DNA from: Clostridia bacterium
Lineage (GTDB): Bacteria; Bacillota_A; Clostridia; Oscillospirales; CAG-272
Length of the DNA: 8,203 bases
Reading direction: 5' to 3'
Assembly: GCA_017626655.1 (NCBI GenBank)
Contig: JAGAIH010000025.1
Location: forward strand, 1-8,203
Shown: positions 5,678 to 8,203 of the stretch, in pieces
How positions within the stretch are numbered: position 1 is the stretch's first letter
Layout: every line of letters starts with the position of its first letter
Notes under the pieces: model-generated
The model's database searches: none
What the model was told of the DNA's origin: nothing
Seen by the model: only the letters and a program-made list of their open reading frames with translations
Made by a program: the position numbers and the translations under genes

Positions 5678-6550
5678 TCAGACCTCTGCCTTCACAGGTG
5701 CCTTGGCCGTTGCGGTGTATTCGGTCACGCCCGTGATGGTCTCGCCGTCCACCTGGACAGCGGCGGGGGCGTCGTAGGTAACCTTTACATCATAGCCCGA
5801 CAGCACCGTGACGTGCTTTACGCTCTTGATATGCTCGCCCTTGAAGATGGAGGGGAAGATCATCAGCGTATGCAGTCTGCCCGACCCGTGGAACACCAGC
5901 ACAGAGAGCTTTCCGTCCTCGGCCAGACGGTCCTGGGCGGGGGTGGCCATCATGCCGCCACCGTAGAAGCGGCCCTTCATGGTGGGAGCTAGCCAGACCT
6001 TCTTGAATCGGTACTCCTTGCCGTCCACGGTGATGACGGCGTTCTTGGGCTTATAGTGGAACAGAAGCCCCTTGATGGCGATGGAGGTGTAGTTCACCGC
6101 CTTCACCGACTTGGCCTTCAGCTCGTCCCCCACCTCACAGCAGTAGCCGTCGATGCCGTAGCCTACGTTGTTGAGGAAGCGGTAGGTCTTGCCCTTGACC
6201 TCGGTCACGGGAAGATTTCGAACATACTTTGTGATGCAAACGGGAGTCCCGTCGGGGGTCTTGTCCAGGTCGCGGAGAAAATCGTTGCCCGAGCCAGCAG
6301 CCAGATAGAAGACCTCGCAGGGAATATCCAGCTCGGCGGTGTCGTTGACGAAGTGATTCAAGGTCCCGTCGCCGCCGCAGACGGTCAGGGTGTCCTCGGG
6401 GCTGATCTGTGCCAGGAACGCGGCGTAATCGGTGATCTCGGTCACGGAGGAAAGAGCTATCTCGGCAGAGGACGCGGCGGCCAGGCCCTCGGCGGCCTCC
6501 TTGGCGGCGCCGTTGCCCGCCAGCGGGTTGTAGAGGATAAACTGCTTCAT
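5678..6550 (-). CDS. Diacylglycerol kinase family lipid kinase (YegS/DagK-like)
   Basis: The 290-residue product is near the usual family length of about 300. Members phosphorylate diacylglycerol or related lipids with ATP at the inner face of the membrane, recycling diacylglycerol into phospholipid synthesis. It shows YNPLAGNG (7-14) for the N-terminal nucleotide-binding loop, the signature GGDGT in CGGDGTLN (58-65), and GSGNDFLRDL (86-95). The C-terminal beta domain has MMATPAQDRLAEDGKLSVLV and AVQVDGE, typical of the family. I chose the ATG at 6550 because AAAGGAG lies 9 nt upstream; an upstream in-frame TTG at 6571 has no such site and would read through it. It is a single gene with its own strong terminator, divergent from the UroD-like gene across 190 bp. 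The true lipid substrate cannot be told from the sequence. Confidence 0.92.
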   Translation of the reverse strand: MKQFILYNPLAGNGAAKEAAEGLAAASSAEIALSSVTEITDYAAFLAQISPEDTLTVCGGDGTLNHFVNDTAELDIPCEVFYLAAGSGNDFLRDLDKTPDGTPVCITKYVRNLPVTEVKGKTYRFLNNVGYGIDGYCCEVGDELKAKSVKAVNYTSIAIKGLLFHYKPKNAVITVDGKEYRFKKVWLAPTMKGRFYGGGMMATPAQDRLAEDGKLSVLVFHGSGRLHTLMIFPSIFKGEHIKSVKHVTVLSGYDVKVTYDAPAAVQVDGETITGVTEYTATAKAPVKAEV

Positions 6551-6594
6551 GTGGTCATTCTCCTTTCGCAAGGGACAGGCATTGTGTCATGACG

Positions 6595-6623
6595 ATTGTA
6601 AATGAAAAAAAGAAACTGAAACG
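6595..6623 (-). promoter_or_regulatory. Weak candidate promoter of the lipid kinase gene
   Basis: On the minus strand, TACAAT (6595-6600) is a fair -10 box, but the hexamer 17 nt upstream (CGTTTC, 6618-6623) is a poor -35 box. That hexamer lies inside the shared 19-nt motif, which would fit activator dependence. Confidence 0.35.
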
Positions 6624-6631
6624 AAACTTTT
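6613..6631 (+). promoter_or_regulatory. Shared 19-nt motif, copy 2
   Basis: This is identical to 4479-4497. Here it sits between the divergent lipid kinase and UroD-like genes, overlapping the weak -35 position of the former and about 45 bp upstream of the -35 box of the latter. The remaining divergent-region sequence (6632-6675) shows nothing else recognisable. Confidence 0.5.
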
Positions 6632-6675
6632 CGACATGATGCGCCGTAAAAAGCCGAAAAAATCTCGTTTTTCCC

Positions 6676-6704
6676 TTGCAATCCCGCCCCATATCTGCTA
6701 TAAT
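6676..6704 (+). promoter_or_regulatory. Sigma-A promoter of the UroD/MtaA-like gene
   Basis: TTGCAA (6676-6681, one change from consensus) and a consensus TATAAT (6699-6704) are 17 nt apart. Transcription would begin near 6711, leaving a 30-nt leader with AAAGGAG before the ATG at 6741. Confidence 0.88.
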
Positions 6705-6740
6705 GAAAAATAACCCACCGAACAGGGGAAAGGAGCCGCT

Positions 6741-7844
6741 ATGATCATCCGGAAATATGCCGAGACCATGACCCCCCGCGAGCGCGTCCGCCGCACCTTT
6801 GATTTCGAGACCACCGACCGCGTCACCATCGGCTACGAGACCAACCCCGTCATCCACGCAAGGCTCTGCGAGGCCCTGGGCATCCCCAACAACGACTACG
6901 AGGCCCTCCTCCGCGCCCTGGGGGTAGACTACCGCCCCATCGGTGCCCCCTATATCGGTAAGCCCCTCCACAAGGTTCCAAAGGACCGCATGGTGGACCA
7001 GATGGAGGGCTGTATCATGCGCTGGGTCCCCAACGGAAGCGGCGGCTACTGGGACTTCTGCGATTTCCCTTTGCAGGACGCCGAGGACGAGGACTTCGAC
7101 GCCTTCCCCGTGCCCAACCCCGATGATTTCGACTACGATGCCACCCTCGCCGCCTGCAAGCACTACAACGACAACGGCCGGTTCGCCCTCTACGTGGGTA
7201 ACGCGGGGGTCCCCGATATCATCAACTCCAACGGCCGCATCATGGGCATGGAGGACGTCCTCTGCCACCTCATGCTGGAGGACGAGGCGGCACTGCGCTT
7301 CATCCGCCGCCGCGCCGATTTCCAGCTCCGCATGATGGAGAGGACCCTGGAGAAGTGCAAGGGCCACATCGACTTCGTCTGGCTGGGCGAGGACCTGGGC
7401 ACCCAGATCGCCCCCATGATCTCCCTGGACCTCTACCGCAAGCAGATCGCCCCCATCCATAAGCAGTTCATCGACCTGGCCACCTCCTACGGTCTCCCCG
7501 CCATCATGCACTCCTGCGGCAGCAGCAGCTGGGTCTACGAGGATCTCATCGCCATGGGCCTGCGGGGCGTGGACACCCTCCAGCCCGAGGCGGTGAATAT
7601 GTCCCCCGCCTACCTCACCGAGCATTTCGGCGGCCGCCTCAACTTCCGCGGCTGTATCTCCACCGCAGGCCCTCTCGCCTACGGAACCGCCGCCGAAACC
7701 GAGCAGGTCTGCCGCGAGACCCTGGAGATCATGATGCCCCACCGCGGCTACCACTTCGCCCCCACCCATGCCATCCAGGACAACACCCCCGTAGAGAACG
7801 TGGTGGCTATGTACAACGCCGCCCATAAGTACGGGCGGTACTGA
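6741..7844 (+). CDS. Uroporphyrinogen decarboxylase-fold protein, MtaA-like (putative methyltransferase)
   Basis: The 367-residue product belongs to the UroD superfamily. That superfamily contains haem-pathway decarboxylases and the zinc-dependent methylcobalamin methyltransferases (MtaA/MtbA type). It starts with MTPRERVRRTFDFETTDRV, the usual opening helix and strand of the non-haem branch. MHSCGSS (His257, Cys259) and RGCIST (Cys305) give an H-x-C-x45-C set that fits the MtaA zinc site. QPEA (281-284) and GPLAYGT follow the barrel's C-terminal strands, and the end HFAPTHAIQDNTPVENVVAMY is typical. I infer a cobamide- or thiol-linked methyl transfer rather than haem synthesis. No corrinoid protein or substrate methyltransferase is visible nearby, so the substrate is unknown. 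AAAGGAG lies 6 nt upstream of the ATG. No hairpin lies directly after the stop; a new promoter begins 4 nt later. Confidence 0.9.
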   Translation: MIIRKYAETMTPRERVRRTFDFETTDRVTIGYETNPVIHARLCEALGIPNNDYEALLRALGVDYRPIGAPYIGKPLHKVPKDRMVDQMEGCIMRWVPNGSGGYWDFCDFPLQDAEDEDFDAFPVPNPDDFDYDATLAACKHYNDNGRFALYVGNAGVPDIINSNGRIMGMEDVLCHLMLEDEAALRFIRRRADFQLRMMERTLEKCKGHIDFVWLGEDLGTQIAPMISLDLYRKQIAPIHKQFIDLATSYGLPAIMHSCGSSSWVYEDLIAMGLRGVDTLQPEAVNMSPAYLTEHFGGRLNFRGCISTAGPLAYGTAAETEQVCRETLEIMMPHRGYHFAPTHAIQDNTPVENVVAMYNAAHKYGRY

Positions 7845-7848
7845 CCCC

Positions 7849-7877
7849 TTGACAAAGCCAAAGATTTATGCTATAAT
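7849..7877 (+). promoter_or_regulatory. Full-consensus promoter of a candidate small RNA
   Basis: TTGACA (7849-7854), a 17-nt spacer and TATAAT (7872-7877) match the sigma-A consensus at every position, beginning 4 nt after the preceding stop codon. The predicted transcription start is near 7884. Confidence 0.9.
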
Positions 7878-7883
7878 ATCCCC

Positions 7884-7970
7884 AACAGAATAACTGCCAC
7901 CGGGTAGGAATGGAAGCATTCGTCCGCGTATCGTTAGGTCTTTGAAGATACGCGCACGGATGCTTCTTTT
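7884..7970 (+). ncRNA. Candidate small RNA, about 87-90 nt, family unknown
   Basis: The unit runs from the predicted start of a consensus promoter to a hairpin with a U run. The 5' part (7884-7909) is single-stranded-looking and contains CTGCCACCGGGTAGG, with CACCGGGT as its core. The 3' part is a 20-bp stem, 7913-7932 with 7947-7966, having one G-U pair and one mismatch and a 14-nt loop, then TTTT. An alternative short stem, GAATG (7908-7912) with CATTC (7917-7921), would compete with the base of the long stem. No protein-sized frame is present; the only ORF is 11 codons from 7910 (MEAFVRVSLGL) without a well-placed ribosome site. I checked it by eye against SRP, tmRNA, 6S and common riboswitch signatures and recognise none. 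It could be a stand-alone sRNA or the leader of a gene beyond the window, though the terminator argues for an independent unit. Confidence 0.6.
7913..7970 (+). terminator. Long intrinsic terminator of the candidate sRNA and UroD-like gene
   Basis: A 20-bp stem (7913-7932 / 7947-7966) has one G-U pair, one C-C mismatch and a 14-nt loop, and ends in CTTTT. As the first strong hairpin after the UroD-like gene, it would also stop any read-through from it. Confidence 0.8.
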
Positions 7971-7979
7971 GAAATGTTT

Positions 7980-7993
7980 AAATTGGGGTTTAT
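7980..7993 (+). repeat. Boundary motif AAATTGGGGTTTAT, second copy
   Basis: This is identical to 5355-5368, where it also opens a non-coding repeat-like stretch, and is followed here by the inverted-repeat element. The DNA between (7994-8022) shows nothing recognisable. AGGGTGACCCT at 8023-8033 is an 11-nt palindrome. Confidence 0.55.
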
Positions 7994-8028
7994 CGGTCTA
8001 ACGTAACAGAGTGGAATTGGGAAGGGTG

Positions 8029-8203
8029 ACCCTCATCCACCGATACGCGGTCCCCCTTCCCCCGAGGGGAAGGTATTCGGCTCGTGCTTTTCGTTATCCC
8101 TGAAAAGCTATTGGTATCAGTACGTTTTTGGGTATCAGCCAAGGAAATGGCTGACGCATTGACCTTCCCCTCGGGGGAAGGGGGACCGCGATAGCGGTGG
8201 ATG
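8029..8203. repeat. Large inverted-repeat element (MITE-like), cut by the window end
   Basis: The left arm (8034-8073) and right arm (8163-8203) are near-perfect reverse complements. They differ only by the small segment GATAC against ATAGC next to the GGTGGATG end. Each arm also contains its own palindrome, CCTTCCCC-nnn-GGGGAAGG (left 8055-8073). The 89-bp centre has a stem TCAGCCA/TGGCTGA (8135-8141, 8148-8154) and no gene. It looks like a non-autonomous terminal-inverted-repeat element or a structured intergenic repeat. The right end probably continues past 8203, since the left arm is preceded by ACCCT. Confidence 0.75.

Noticed and set aside
6555..7826. A 423-codon minus-strand open frame across the UroD-like gene
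   Set aside because: It is antisense to a well-supported gene, is rich in Gly, Val, Asp and His as expected from GC-rich third positions, and matches no family.
7910..7945. An 11-codon leader peptide inside the candidate sRNA
   Set aside because: It has no well-spaced ribosome site and no run of a regulatory amino acid, and no downstream gene is visible to be attenuated.
7884..7970. SRP RNA, tmRNA, 6S RNA or a known riboswitch
   Set aside because: The conserved sequences I know for these (for example the SRP GGAAGGAAGCA-type loop region) are absent, and the unit is too short for most of them. A covariance search would settle it.

Overview
The window looks like a chromosomal segment of a gut-type Clostridia bacterium, probably Oscillospiraceae/Ruminococcaceae. 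The coding DNA is GC-rich with strong C/G third positions. Promoters are sigma-A type with 17-nt spacers, ribosome sites are purine-rich, and the gene content fits: a discoidin-domain glycosidase, a secreted amidase with a PTE-rich stalk, DegV, a lipid kinase and a UroD/MtaA-like protein. Intergenic DNA carries GC-rich inverted repeats of a kind I associate with such genomes. This placement is inference from composition and gene families.

Layout. At 1-1653 (+) is the 3' part of a glycoside-hydrolase-like gene ending in two F5/8 type C domains. At 1699-2079 (+) is a small membrane-anchored or lipoprotein-like protein whose C-terminal half resembles the NTF2-fold immunity (YbbC/YhhH) family. 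At 2121-2492 (-) is the C-terminal remnant of a class C beta-lactamase-family serine hydrolase. The last 66 bp of the glycosidase gene occur again at 2493-2558, exactly where the hydrolase remnant breaks off, so an 839-bp cassette (immunity-like gene plus hydrolase remnant) sits between two direct repeats. At 2559-2827 are two dyad/terminator structures. At 2828-4186 (-) is an exported N-acetylmuramoyl-L-alanine amidase with a C-terminal membrane anchor. A divergent promoter region at 4187-4524 separates it from a DegV-family gene (4525-5352, +).

Region 5353-5677 holds repeat-like non-coding DNA bounded by an inverted AAATT(G/T)GGGTTTAT motif, then the terminator of a diacylglycerol-kinase-like lipid kinase (5678-6550, -). 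A divergent control region leads to a UroD/MtaA-like gene (6741-7844, +). Just after its stop codon is a consensus promoter driving a roughly 90-nt untranslated unit that ends in a long hairpin plus U run, a candidate small RNA. The window ends inside an inverted-repeat element (about 8029-8203 and beyond).

How the genes relate. Most are single-gene transcription units with their own promoters, not one operon. DegV (fatty-acid binding) and the lipid kinase are both lipid-linked but convergent. A 19-nt identical motif lies in the control regions of both. The points most worth follow-up are the repeat-flanked immunity cassette, the candidate sRNA and the shared 19-nt motif. I see no complete new defence or mobile system.
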